This document shows positions 15,519 to 24,040 of a stretch of DNA of 64,000 bases, one piece after another. Position numbers and translations under genes: made by a program. Location: positions 247,672-311,671 of the forward strand of contig NZ_MUXN01000001.1 in assembly GCF_001995215.1 (NCBI RefSeq), in the 5' to 3' direction. Under the pieces are notes generated by a model. The model worked only from the letters and a program-made list of their open reading frames with translations. It did no database searches and was not told where the DNA came from. How positions within the stretch are numbered: position 1 is the stretch's first letter; every line of letters starts with the position of its first letter. This DNA is from Amycolatopsis azurea DSM 43854. GTDB lineage: Bacteria > Actinomycetota > Actinomycetes > Mycobacteriales > Pseudonocardiaceae.

Positions 15519-18308
15519 ATGGGCGAAAACGGTTCCCCTGCCCGTTTCCAGCTCCTCGGTCCCGTGCGGCTCCTCGACGGCGAGCGGCCCGTCCCCGTCG
15601 GCGGTCCCGGCGTTCGCGGCCTGCTCGCGCTGCTGGCCCTGAAAGTCAACAAGGTCGTCGCGCTCGACGAGATCATCGACGCGCTCTGGGGGCACGACCC
15701 GCCGGCCACCGCCCGCACGATCGTCCACGGCAACGTCTCCCACCTGCGGCGCGTGCTCCGCGACATCCAGGGCGACCATCCGCGCGGCGCCCGGATCCTC
15801 ACCGCGCCGCCCGGCTACCAGCTCACCGTCGAACCCGCCCGGATCGACGTCCACCGCGCCCGCGCGCTGCTGGAACAGTCCTCGACCGAGGACCCGGAGA
15901 AGGCGTCCGAGCTGCTCGCCGAGGCCCTCGCGCTCTGGCAGGGACCCGCGCTGGCCGGAGTGCCGGGTTCCGTCCGCGCCCCCGAACTGGAGGACCTGCG
16001 GCTCGCCGTCCACGGCGCCAGGGTCGACGCGGACCTCGAACTCGGCAGGCACGCGGAACTCATCGTCGAACTCAGCCCGATGGTCCGGTCGAATCCGCTC
16101 GCCGAGCGCACGGCCGGGCAGCTCATGCGCGCGCTGTATCACGCCGGGCGCCGCGGCGACGCGCTCGAGCTCTACCGCACGGTGTCGAGGGCGACCCTGC
16201 GGACCCTCGGCGTCGAACCCGGCGCGGACCTGCGCTGGCTGCACGAACGCGTCCTGAACGACGACCTGCCGGTCAAGGTCGTCGAGGACGCGAAGGCCGA
16301 TACGGCGCCCGTGCAGCAGCTGCCGCCCGCCGTGCCGAACCTCGCCGGACGCGAGGCCGATCTGGCCTGGCTCGACGTCCTCGCCGAGCGGGCCGAAGCG
16401 GGCGAGACCGCCGTCGGCGTGGTCACCGGGACCGCCGGGATCGGCAAGAGCAGCCTCGTAGTCTGGTGGGCGCACCGCGCCGCCCGCCGTTTCCCCGACG
16501 GCATCCTTTTCGCCTCGCTGCGCGGTTTCGACCCGCATCACCCGCCGCTGGAGCCCGCCGACCTGCTCGCCCAGTTCCTGCTCGGGCTCGGCGTCCCCGC
16601 CGAGGGCGTCCCGGAGCAGGTCCACGAACGCGTCGCGCTCTACCGCTCGATGATCGCCGGCCGCCGGATGCTGGTGATCCTCGACAACGCCCGCTCCGCC
16701 GAACAGGTCCGGCCGTTGCTGCCGCCCGGTTCGCGGTCGATGACGCTGGTGACCAGCCGGTCGCGGCTCGACGGGCTCGCCGTGTCCAACGCGGCCAAAC
16801 TGCGCGTCCTCGGCACGCTCGCGCCCGGCGACGCCGTCCGGCTGATCGAGGAACTCGCCGGGCCCGCCGGTTTCGACCTCAACCACGCGCTCGCCCGGCT
16901 CTGCGGGTATCTCCCGCTGGCGCTGCGGATCGCGGGGGCCCGGCTCGCCGCGAGCGCGCAGTGGTCCGCGCAGGACCTGGTCGACGAACTCGGCAACGAA
17001 CGCACCAGGCTGGCCGCGCTCGACGTCGAGGGGCCGGACGACGGGGTCCGCGCCGCGTTCGACGTCTCGTTCCGCGGGCTGCCGTCCGACGTCGCGAACA
17101 CGTTCCTGCGGCATGGCGTCGTCCCGGTCGTCTCGGCCGGATCCCATCTGACGGCCGCGATCGGCGGGATCACCGTCGCCGAGGCACGGCGGCATCTGCG
17201 GGTGCTCACGGCGCACAACCTGCTCTCCGAAACCGGCCGCGACTCCTTCGTACCGCACGACCTCGTCCGCCTGTTCCTGCGTGAGCTGGCCGAGAACGAG
17301 CTCGACGAGAAAGACCGGCAGGACGTGCTGACCCGGTCCGTGCGGTACTACCAGTCCGTCGCGGACCGGGCCCGGCGGAAGATGCTGCGGATCGTCGATC
17401 CCCTCGACTTCACCGGCGAGCTGACCGACGCGCAGGCACCGCCGCTGAACTCCTTCACCGAGGCGCAGGACTGGTTCACCGCGGAATGGGAGAACCTCGT
17501 CGAAGTCCTCGAAGCGGCCCGTGCGGGAGGGCGCCACGACGACGTCTGGCAGCTGGCCAGGGTCGCGCACACCTACCGCGCGGTGTACCCGCTGCTGGAC
17601 GACTGGACGCGGCTGGTCGAGATCGGACTGGCGGCCGCGGAGGCATCGGGCGACGTCCTCGGCCAATGCTGGATGCTGATCTCCCGCTGCGCCATCGCCC
17701 TCACCTTCGAACTCCCGCAGGGCTGTCTCGCCGACGCCGAACGCGCGCTGGAACTCGCGAGCGCGATCGGCGACAACCGGCTGATGGTCTCGGCGAACAT
17801 CCACCTCGGCTCCGCGCTGACCCTGCTGGAACGGTACGACGACGCCATCGGGACGCTGCGGCGGGCGATCGAAGAGACGGAACTGACCGGCGATCTCGAA
17901 CTGCGCGGCCAAGCGCTCAACAACTGCGCGGAGGCCGAAAAACGGTCCGGGCGGTTCATCGAGGCGATCGGGCACCAGGTCGCCTCGCTGGAGATCGACC
18001 GGACCCTCGGCGACGAAAGCTACGTCGTCGTCTCGCTGAACAACCTGGCCGAGCTGAGCATGCGGATCGGCGAACTCGCCGCCGCCGAACGGTACGTCTG
18101 GGAAGCCGTCGACCTGACGATCAGCAGGCGGTTCGTCCTCCAGGAAGGCGTGCTGCGGCTGACGCTGGGCAGGGTGCTGCGGGCCGGGTCGGATGTGGAC
18201 GGTGCCCGCGAGCAGTTCGCGCTCGCGTTGAAAATCCTGGCCGACGCGAATCCGAAGCTCGCCGCGCTGGTCCGTGCGGAACTGTCGGGCCTCGGCGAAG
18301 GTCCGTGA
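15519..18308 (+). CDS. AfsR/SARP-family transcriptional activator with NB-ARC and TPR domains
   Basis: A 929-residue regulator of the AfsR type. Residues 1-100 are the OmpR-like winged helix, 100-250 the bacterial transcriptional activation domain, about 300-560 an NB-ARC/AP-ATPase module with P-loop GTAGIGKSS (about 306-314) and Walker B MLVILDNAR (about 383), and 580-929 tetratricopeptide repeats. SARPs activate secondary-metabolite genes or act as global regulators like AfsR. No biosynthetic cluster is adjacent, so this one is orphan or global. ATG 15519 is preferred over GTG 15510 because of a GGAGGAGG box at 15501. Confidence 0.9.
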   Translation: MGENGSPARFQLLGPVRLLDGERPVPVGGPGVRGLLALLALKVNKVVALDEIIDALWGHDPPATARTIVHGNVSHLRRVLRDIQGDHPRGARILTAPPGYQLTVEPARIDVHRARALLEQSSTEDPEKASELLAEALALWQGPALAGVPGSVRAPELEDLRLAVHGARVDADLELGRHAELIVELSPMVRSNPLAERTAGQLMRALYHAGRRGDALELYRTVSRATLRTLGVEPGADLRWLHERVLNDDLPVKVVEDAKADTAPVQQLPPAVPNLAGREADLAWLDVLAERAEAGETAVGVVTGTAGIGKSSLVVWWAHRAARRFPDGILFASLRGFDPHHPPLEPADLLAQFLLGLGVPAEGVPEQVHERVALYRSMIAGRRMLVILDNARSAEQVRPLLPPGSRSMTLVTSRSRLDGLAVSNAAKLRVLGTLAPGDAVRLIEELAGPAGFDLNHALARLCGYLPLALRIAGARLAASAQWSAQDLVDELGNERTRLAALDVEGPDDGVRAAFDVSFRGLPSDVANTFLRHGVVPVVSAGSHLTAAIGGITVAEARRHLRVLTAHNLLSETGRDSFVPHDLVRLFLRELAENELDEKDRQDVLTRSVRYYQSVADRARRKMLRIVDPLDFTGELTDAQAPPLNSFTEAQDWFTAEWENLVEVLEAARAGGRHDDVWQLARVAHTYRAVYPLLDDWTRLVEIGLAAAEASGDVLGQCWMLISRCAIALTFELPQGCLADAERALELASAIGDNRLMVSANIHLGSALTLLERYDDAIGTLRRAIEETELTGDLELRGQALNNCAEAEKRSGRFIEAIGHQVASLEIDRTLGDESYVVVSLNNLAELSMRIGELAAAERYVWEAVDLTISRRFVLQEGVLRLTLGRVLRAGSDVDGAREQFALALKILADANPKLAALVRAELSGLGEGP

Positions 18309-18521
18309 GTGATCCTTAGCGGATTCTTAGTGGCCTCGCCGCACACGCGCGTAGGGTCCCGTTCAGCGTCGATCGAGCCCTAGGGGAGGGGCATGCGATA
18401 AGGATCGGCGCTCGGGCGGCCCCTTCGGGTGCCGTCTGAAGAGCCGCCAGGAGCGGCTCGTGGCGGTCCGGCCGGTGGAGGTGGGGGCGATACCGGCCGG
18501 CCGCCAGGCGGGTAATCCGCC
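18309..18521. other. Spacer downstream of SARP gene
   Basis: Non-coding, GC-rich and full of short inverted repeats (GAGCCGCC/GGCGGCTC-like and CCGGCCGG pairs at about 18440-18515). These may end SARP transcription. No ORF is supported. Confidence 0.4.
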
Positions 18522-18577
18522 TTTCGTCCTCTGAATGCGGTAGTTGCCCGCGCAAGTACCGCATTCAGAGGACGAAA
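18522..18577. repeat. TTTCGTCCTCTGAATGCGG palindrome (family C, copy 2)
   Basis: Arms of 26 bp (18522-18547 and 18552-18577) with one mismatch and a 4-base loop. It lies between the SARP gene and the convergent MmpS-like gene, ending 12 bp before the latter's stop codon. Compared with copy 3 at 36758, two positions differ and are changed on both arms, keeping the pairing. Confidence 0.88.
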
Positions 18578-18588
18578 CGTGTCGGAGA

Positions 18589-19239
18589 TCAGCCGGTGCT
18601 CGCGGTGCACAGGGCGATGGTCTGGCCCTTGTTCTCCGCCACCTTCTGGCCGTTGACCAGGATCGTGCACGCGATCTGGTTGCTGACCGACGCGTTCCTG
18701 GTGTCCGCGGTGACGGTGAGCAGGTAGTCGCCCGAGTTGAACGACGCCGTCCCGCGCCATTCGTCGGTGCTGGCCGGGGTCGTCTCGCTCCGCTGGTCGT
18801 TGAGCGAACCGAACCGGACGGTCGCGCCGCCGGACGCGCTGACGACGAACTCGACGGTGTGCTTGTCCCCGGCGACCGCCGGGATGTGCAGTCCCGACTG
18901 ACCGGTAGCGAAGAAGTTGGTGTAGACCAGTAACCCGCTCGCGGCCAGCAAACCGGCGACGGAAAGCGCGAGTCCCGCGATCCCCATTCCCTTCTTGTCT
19001 GCTTCGCCCTTCTTGATTTTGGTAAGACCGATCACGGAAAGAACCAATCCGGTCACGGCGAGCGGCCAAGCGGCTACCCCGGCGACCGGGACGAAGGCGA
19101 CCCCGAGCGCTGCCAGTCCGACCAGGAAACCGGCGATGACCAGGCCGTTCTTGGGCTTTCGATGACGGGTTCCGTGGGTGGCGAACCCCGGGCCGTAGCG
19201 GGTCGCCGGCGGGTGCGGGAGTGGTGGATCGGTCGGCAT
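18589..19239 (-). CDS. DUF4190-type membrane protein with MmpS-like C-terminal domain
   Basis: A 216-residue protein. The N-terminus is proline-rich and cytoplasmic, and three hydrophobic segments at about 33-52, 57-75 and 86-106 give the DUF4190 arrangement with the IKKGEADKKGMG loop. The external C-terminal 100 residues resemble the MmpS transport-accessory fold: a beta-rich segment with the terminal pattern IACTILVNGQKVAE...CTAS, whose two cysteines may form a disulfide. No MmpL transporter is nearby. The role is unknown; an envelope accessory function is inferred. Confidence 0.7.
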   Translation of the reverse strand: MPTDPPLPHPPATRYGPGFATHGTRHRKPKNGLVIAGFLVGLAALGVAFVPVAGVAAWPLAVTGLVLSVIGLTKIKKGEADKKGMGIAGLALSVAGLLAASGLLVYTNFFATGQSGLHIPAVAGDKHTVEFVVSASGGATVRFGSLNDQRSETTPASTDEWRGTASFNSGDYLLTVTADTRNASVSNQIACTILVNGQKVAENKGQTIALCTASTG

Positions 19240-19400
19240 ACGTGCCCTTTCGGAGGCTTCCGTCCGAAGACGTTAACCCATCGTTCGGGGCAATGGCCGA
19301 AATTGTTACCTGCCGGAAAAAGTCATCATTCCACGATGATCAAGCGGTCATCGATATTTTCTGACGAGAAATGTGGTATCACCAAATATCGGAAACCCGA
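19240..19400. promoter_or_regulatory. AT-rich promoter region of the MmpS-like gene
   Basis: This 161-bp gap is one of the most AT-rich stretches of the window (notably 19300-19400, with GATATTTTCTGACG and short TATC repeats). It is the 5' region of the minus-strand MmpS-like gene and the 3' region of the minus-strand gene ending at 19401. I cannot assign defined boxes. Confidence 0.4.
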
Positions 19401-20285
19401 TCACTGATCGAACAGGCTGACTTCCGGGGTGATCTCCAGCAGTTCGTGCACCGGGCGGCCGCGGCGGCCGTCGATGGTCGTCGTCCGCACGACACGCAGC
19501 CGCGCGGTCACCGGCCGGTCCAGGTTCTCCTTGATCTCGTCGAGCAGATCCGGCGCGACCGCGCCCTGGATCGTGCCGCCCGATTCGCGTTCGAGATAGA
19601 AGATCCGGCGCCGGGTGCGGACGCCGTCCAGCCTGCCGCTGACCGTCTCGTAGCCGACGGCCTCCCGTGACTCGCGCAGGCTCCCGGACAGGATCCGGGC
19701 CTGCTCGGTGGTCATGCTGCGGGTCAGATCGTCGCCGGCGGTCGGGGTCAGCGCCATGCCGATCCCGGCGTGCTTGCTGACAGCGTTGACGATGTCGCTG
19801 ACCGCGTTGCGGACGGTGTCGCGCTGCAGCAGTACCGCGTCCAGCGCGCCGTCGTCGGAACCGTTGGCGGGCAGGAAGTCGCACAGTTCCTTGACCGCGC
19901 GTTCGGACAGCGACTCGATCCCGTCGTGGATGAGCGCGTCGTCGAGCGCCGGTTCGGGGAAGCCGAAGAAGATCGCGTTGCCCGCCTGGCCGCGCTGGAT
20001 CAGCGGGGCCTTCTCCCGGTCCGCTGGCTGGACGAAGGTCACCTCGCCCGACGGGTTCCGGATGATGTGCCCGATCTTGGCCGTCGCGTCCTGCAGCGCG
20101 CGGCTGATGTCCGAGAAGGTGTACGCGTCGAGATGCGACTCACCGATCACGGACACGCGAAGCAGCGGAGAGCGCGACGTCCGCTCGAACTTCGCGTACG
20201 CGGCCATCGCCGAAGCGCGGGCGAGGTCGTCGAGCCAGGTGCCGCCGGGGATCTCGTCGGCGATGCGCCGGAATTCGTTCCTCAC
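19401..20285 (-). CDS. Conserved hypothetical protein, partner of DUF6932 gene
   Basis: A 294-residue protein I do not recognise. It starts with GTG overlapping the stop of the DUF6932 gene (GTGA), so the two are strictly coupled. No signal peptide or membrane segment is visible. The middle carries an acidic helical stretch (about 150-200), and the C-terminal 80 residues look beta-rich with alternating charged residues (RLDGVRTRRRIFYLE). The fixed pairing suggests that its job depends on the DUF6932 protein. Confidence 0.7.
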   Translation of the reverse strand: MRNEFRRIADEIPGGTWLDDLARASAMAAYAKFERTSRSPLLRVSVIGESHLDAYTFSDISRALQDATAKIGHIIRNPSGEVTFVQPADREKAPLIQRGQAGNAIFFGFPEPALDDALIHDGIESLSERAVKELCDFLPANGSDDGALDAVLLQRDTVRNAVSDIVNAVSKHAGIGMALTPTAGDDLTRSMTTEQARILSGSLRESREAVGYETVSGRLDGVRTRRRIFYLERESGGTIQGAVAPDLLDEIKENLDRPVTARLRVVRTTTIDGRRGRPVHELLEITPEVSLFDQ

Positions 20286-20758
20286 CAGATCACTTCCGGA
20301 ATCCCCCTGCCACCGGCAGCCCACACTTCTTCCCAGATCTCCTCGTCGCCGGGGCGGCAGAGGAAGCCGTCGAGCATGCCGCCGACGGGCTGGACCTGGT
20401 CCAGGTACATGGCGGGCTGGCCGACGATGACCCCGCGCAGCGTCAGCAGCCCGTACAGCGCCGAGCGGCCCGCGTCGTCGAGCCGTTTCAGCGCGCCCCA
20501 TTCGTCCGGGATCAGCACCACGTCGAGCCCGAGCGGCGTGTGCGGGGTCCTGGCGGTCAGATCGCCGCCGATCCACGCGCGGCCGGTCGGCATGATCCGC
20601 CGGGCGACCCCCAGGTAGCTGTTCAGCGCGCTGAACAGGATCTCCCGGTCGTTCTGATGCGGCGCGTCGAAGACCAGCCGCTCGTAGACGTCGGCGAGAT
20701 CGGCGGGATGGCGGCCCGGAGGCAGCAGGTTGTGCGGCGTCCAATAGGGGAGCGCCAA
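20282..20758 (-). CDS. DUF6932-like protein with degenerate nucleotidyltransferase core
   Basis: A 158-residue protein with the DUF6932 opening NLLPPGRHPADL (10-21) and a nucleotidyltransferase-like core AWIGGDLTAR...LGLDVV (61-80). In active members of this fold one expects G-S and D-x-D; here they read G65-D66 and G77-L-D79, so half of the metal site seems lost. I place the start at TTG 20758 because GGAGG stands 8 bases upstream and the family N-terminus begins there; an upstream GTG at 20821 is open but leaves an atypical leader. It is coupled to the downstream gene by a 4-base overlap. Confidence 0.65.
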   Translation of the reverse strand: MALPYWTPHNLLPPGRHPADLADVYERLVFDAPHQNDREILFSALNSYLGVARRIMPTGRAWIGGDLTARTPHTPLGLDVVLIPDEWGALKRLDDAGRSALYGLLTLRGVIVGQPAMYLDQVQPVGGMLDGFLCRPGDEEIWEEVWAAGGRGIPEVIW

Positions 20759-20850
20759 ATCGGAGCCTCCTTCGTGTGCCGGAGCTCCCGAACGAAGAAA
20801 CGTACCCGGCGTCACGCTCACAGTGCGTAGCCGAATTTACCAGGCGAGTG

Positions 20851-21285
20851 TCAGCCGCCCTGCCCCGGCCGGTGCTCGGCCGCTCGCCCGGCCGGTGGCC
20901 AGTCCTCGTCGCTGGGCCAGACCGGTTCGGGTTCGTGGCCGCCCTCGCCGTTCCGGCCCGCCGGTTCCGGTTCGTCCGGGTGGTAGGCCCGCACCGGCTC
21001 CGGGTGCAGCTGACCCTCGCGGTGGCCTTCCGCCTCCTGGTCGTACGGCTCGTCGTCGTCCTGGATCCGCGCGGGCGGGAGGAACTGTGTCTGCTCGGTG
21101 GAGAGCAGCTCGGGCACCGGCTCGGGCTCGGGTTCGGCGTGGACGGCGCGTTCCGGCTCGCGGACGGCGGGCTCGGGCTCGGTGTGCTCACGTCGTTCGC
21201 CGCGCATCATCAGCCAGGTGACCCCACAGCCGAGGGCGAAGGAGATGAGCAGCCAGAGCCAGATCTGCCCGAAGAGCCAGAGCAT
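20851..21285 (-). CDS. Single-pass membrane protein with acidic Glu/Pro-rich tail, ArfC-like position
   Basis: A 144-residue protein. One N-terminal membrane helix (about 3-26) ends in basic residues, followed by a disordered Glu/Pro-rich tail with many EPEP motifs and strongly negative charge. It starts 7 bases after the ArfA-like gene. In mycobacteria the arfA operon (Rv0899-Rv0901) also has small membrane proteins after arfA, and the position here is comparable. No catalytic motif is present. Confidence 0.65.
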   Translation of the reverse strand: MLWLFGQIWLWLLISFALGCGVTWLMMRGERREHTEPEPAVREPERAVHAEPEPEPVPELLSTEQTQFLPPARIQDDDEPYDQEAEGHREGQLHPEPVRAYHPDEPEPAGRNGEGGHEPEPVWPSDEDWPPAGRAAEHRPGQGG

Positions 21286-21292
21286 TCAGCCA

Positions 21293-22009
21293 TCACCTCT
21301 GTTCTGCCGTGATGTCGACGCGGCGGCCCTCGCCGCTCGCGCCGTCGGAGGTCCTGCGTTGAGTGGAGTACGCCTGGTCGCGCTTGACCCCGTTGCGCTC
21401 CAGCAGCCGCTCCACCGTCAACGCCCGGTTCAGGGAGAGCTTCTTGTCCGAACCGGTCGCCACCGTTCCGGTGATCCGGAACCGCAGTTCGCGCGGCGCG
21501 TCCGTCAGCAGCTTCGCGATCTCCAGCGCGCCGCGCTCGCCGTCCGCGGTGAGGTCGGTCGTGTCCGGTTCGAAGGTGATCGGCGTGGCGGCCAGCAGGC
21601 GGTCGATCTCGGCCTGGAAACCGGCCTTGTCCGCCGGCTTGGCCGGAGTCGTGGGGCTCGGCGGGCTCGGCGGAGCGGGCGGCGGGCTCGACGGCTCGCC
21701 GCTGGTCGTCACCGGACCGGCCGGCGGGGCGGTGTCGCCGGAGATCTCGACCGTGCGGACCCCGTCGATCCGCTGGATGGCGTCCATCGCCTGCGCGGCC
21801 TTGTCGGGCGGGAAGCCGGTGAGGTTCGCGTCACGGCCGGAGAAGGTCACCTCGCCGCCGGTGACGCCGACGTCGGCGAGCGCGTCCTTCGCGCGCGCCG
21901 CCAGGGCGGCCTCGATGTCGTCCGAGGTCGACCAGACGGAGATCGCCGTCAAGGCGAGCGTGACCAGCAGCGCTGTAGGCAGCAAGCGGCTCCAGCGTGT
22001 ACCGGGCAT
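21293..22009 (-). CDS. BON plus OmpA-domain envelope protein, ArfA/OmpATb-like
   Basis: A 238-residue protein. A membrane anchor at about 9-27 is followed by a BON-like domain (about 28-90), a Pro/Ser-rich linker (about 95-125) and a C-terminal OmpA-like peptidoglycan-binding domain (about 130-238) with the motif LSLNRALTVERLLERNGV. This is the build of M. tuberculosis ArfA (OmpATb), which takes part in ammonia release and acid adaptation. The protein probably links membrane and peptidoglycan. A small membrane-protein gene follows immediately. Confidence 0.78.
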   Translation of the reverse strand: MPGTRWSRLLPTALLVTLALTAISVWSTSDDIEAALAARAKDALADVGVTGGEVTFSGRDANLTGFPPDKAAQAMDAIQRIDGVRTVEISGDTAPPAGPVTTSGEPSSPPPAPPSPPSPTTPAKPADKAGFQAEIDRLLAATPITFEPDTTDLTADGERGALEIAKLLTDAPRELRFRITGTVATGSDKKLSLNRALTVERLLERNGVKRDQAYSTQRRTSDGASGEGRRVDITAEQR

Positions 22010-22090
22010 GAAGGGACTGTAAGCCGCGTACGGCGCGGGTGCACCGGACGATCAGGACATAACCCGGTCGGGTGACGTCCAGAGAAGGCC

Positions 22091-22162
22091 GAAGGGGCCC
22101 TTCCCCGCTTTGGATGCGGTGAAGGGCCCCTTCGTGGCGCCTGATGAGGGAAAGTCCCCTTC
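22091..22162. repeat. 30-bp-period GAAGGGGCCCTTC array (family D, array 1)
   Basis: The 13-bp palindrome GAAGGGGCCCTTC at 22091-22103 and its near-twin GAAGGGCCCCTTC at 22121-22133 start exactly 30 bp apart. A decayed third unit (AAAGTCCCCTTC) begins at 22151, again 30 bp on. The spacers share a GATGMGGK ending. Unit one and two can also pair with each other into a long hairpin. The array abuts the stop codon of the GDSL gene. Confidence 0.78.
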
Positions 22163-23000
22163 AGCTCGCGTGGTGGTGGATCTCCCGCAGGTCCTTGGCC
22201 GGGAGCGCGACGCCCGCCGGCTCGATCTGCTCCAGCGGGAGCAGCGGCGCGAGCTCGGGGCGCTTCGGGGACAGGCCGTCGCCCATGGACTCGCCCTTGA
22301 GCTGACGCCGGATCCACGGCAGCAGATGCGCCTTCGTCCACTCGAGGTCGGAGCGGCGCGACGTGATCCAGGTACTCGGCTGCTCGGACGCCGGCCACGG
22401 CTCGCGCCAGTCGTCGGCGACCGGGACGCCGAGGACCTCGGCCGCGCGCAGCGCGATCCGCCGGTGGGCCTCGGGGGTGAAGTGCAGCCTGTCGTCGCTC
22501 CAGGCCCGGCGGTCGTGCAGCGGGGCCATCGCCCACATGTCGACCATCTTGGCGCCGTGCCGGTCGGCGATCGCCCACAGATGCGCGTTGTAGATGCCGA
22601 CCTTCCCCCGAAGGACGTGCATCACGGACAGGTACTTGGTGTCCGGGCCGTTGAAGATCAGCACCGGGATCCCGGCCTCGCGCAGCTTGGCGACCCCCGC
22701 CTCCAGCCGCGCGGCGACGGCGTCCACGTCCGCGCCGGGCACGATGATGTCGTTCCCGCCCGCGCACAGCGTGACCAGGTCGGGCTTGACCGCGAGCGCG
22801 ATGGGCAGCTGCTCTTCGAGGATCTCGTCGAGCATCTTCCCCCGGAGGGCGAGGTTCGCGTACTGGAAATCGGGCCTGCCTTCGGCCAGGATCTCCGCGA
22901 GCCTGTCCGCCCAGCCCCTGAAGGTGCCGTCGGGCAGATCATCGTTGAGCCCTTCGGTGAAGCTGTCACCGATCGCCACATAGCTGTCGAATCCGTACAC
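22161..23000 (-). CDS. SGNH/GDSL-family hydrolase
   Basis: A 279-residue cytoplasmic esterase-like enzyme. Block I is AIGDSFTEG with the nucleophile Ser13, block II has the Gly in ALRGK, block III is GGND (about 87-90) and block V is DRLHFTPEAH with the Asp-His pair, so the active site is complete. The start is GTG 23000, preceded by GAAGGGGA; an upstream in-frame ATG at 23051 would add an unlikely leader. Substrate is unknown. It stands alone on the minus strand. Confidence 0.86.
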   Translation of the reverse strand: MYGFDSYVAIGDSFTEGLNDDLPDGTFRGWADRLAEILAEGRPDFQYANLALRGKMLDEILEEQLPIALAVKPDLVTLCAGGNDIIVPGADVDAVAARLEAGVAKLREAGIPVLIFNGPDTKYLSVMHVLRGKVGIYNAHLWAIADRHGAKMVDMWAMAPLHDRRAWSDDRLHFTPEAHRRIALRAAEVLGVPVADDWREPWPASEQPSTWITSRRSDLEWTKAHLLPWIRRQLKGESMGDGLSPKRPELAPLLPLEQIEPAGVALPAKDLREIHHHAS

Positions 23001-23272
23001 GTTGGGTCCCCTTCCGTCCGTGTGCCCCCGGTTGGTACTTGTACACCACAACTAACAGCTGAGAGCGCCCCTGCAATCCCGCCTGACCGAAACCCGTGGT
23101 TCAGCCCGTTGACACAGTCTCTTATTTTGTCGGACGTCCATGCATCTCCATTACCCGGATGACACTCCTGGACTGCGGAGATTCACCTCAAGTAGGCGTG
23201 AAACGGACACGGTATGTGGCGAACGTCTCCCCGCCCGGGTGTCCGGGGTCATGGATCCGGCAGGCTGTAAGG

Positions 23273-23956
23273 GTGACCTCACGACCCCCGCGCGAGTCGC
23301 TCGCCCAGATCCTCGGCGGGCGGCGTGGCGCCATCGACGCGAGCATCCCGCCCGCGGCCTTCGTCCTCGGCTGGCTGATCGCCGGCCAGTCGATCGCCTG
23401 GGGGGCCGGTGTGGCCATCGGGGTGGCGGTGCTGCTCGGCGGGTTCCGGGTCGCGCGCGGCGACAAGGCCCGCGCGGTCGTGGTGAGCCTCGCCGCGGTG
23501 ATCGCCGCCGCGCTGATCGCGCTGCACACCGGCCGCGCCGAGGACTTCTTCCTCATCCAGCTGCTGTCCAATGTGGCCAGCGCGCTGCTGTGGGCGGCCA
23601 GCATCGTGGTCCGGTGGCCGTTGCTCGGCGTCGTGGTCGGCCTCGTCATCGGGCAGAAGACCCGCTGGCGCCGCGATCCCGCGCTGCTGCGCGCGTATTC
23701 GCGGGCGAGCTGGGTGTGGGTCTTCCTGCAGTACACGCTGCGCGTGGTCGTGTACGGCTCGCTGTGGTGGAGCGGGCAGGTGGTCGCGCTCGGCGTCGCG
23801 CGGACGGTGCTCTCCTGGCCGCTGGTCGCCGTGACGGTCGCCGTGAGCGGCTGGGTGCTGTACCGCACGCTGCCCCCGGAACATCCCGGTCTGCGGGTCG
23901 TGGAGGAGAACGGGGACCCCTCGGATCCGGCGCCCGACGGGCTACCCAGGACATAA
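23273..23956 (+). CDS. DUF3159-family integral membrane protein
   Basis: A 227-residue protein with about five to six hydrophobic helices between residues 25 and 195. It opens with RPPRESLAQILGGRRGAIDAS, and a conserved arginine-rich cytoplasmic loop (GQKTRWRRDP, near 125) is followed by LRAYSRASWVWV. This is the actinobacterial DUF3159 family, of unknown function. The GTG start at 23273 matches the family N-terminus. It is followed by a GC-rich hairpin. Confidence 0.8.
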   Translation: MTSRPPRESLAQILGGRRGAIDASIPPAAFVLGWLIAGQSIAWGAGVAIGVAVLLGGFRVARGDKARAVVVSLAAVIAAALIALHTGRAEDFFLIQLLSNVASALLWAASIVVRWPLLGVVVGLVIGQKTRWRRDPALLRAYSRASWVWVFLQYTLRVVVYGSLWWSGQVVALGVARTVLSWPLVAVTVAVSGWVLYRTLPPEHPGLRVVEENGDPSDPAPDGLPRT

Positions 23957-23959
23957 GGC

Positions 23960-23991
23960 GGCCCCCGGCGAGGGGGGAGGGTCCGGGGGCC
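23960..23991. terminator. GC-rich hairpin between convergent genes
   Basis: GGCCCCCGG (23960-23968) pairs perfectly with CCGGGGGCC (23983-23991) around a 14-base loop. It lies in the 84-bp gap between the convergent DUF3159 and NagK-like genes and probably stops transcription. There is no U-tract. Confidence 0.65.
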
Positions 23992-24040
23992 GGGTCCTAC
24001 GGTACCCGGAGTTCGGCCCCCGAGTCGATGGTTTGGGCTT

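Noticed and set aside
14961..17975. A 1004-codon open frame on the minus strand opposite the SARP gene
   Set aside because: Its product is low-complexity Arg/Gly/Val-rich sequence without domains, while the plus strand codes all AfsR domains. Such long antisense frames are usual at this GC content.
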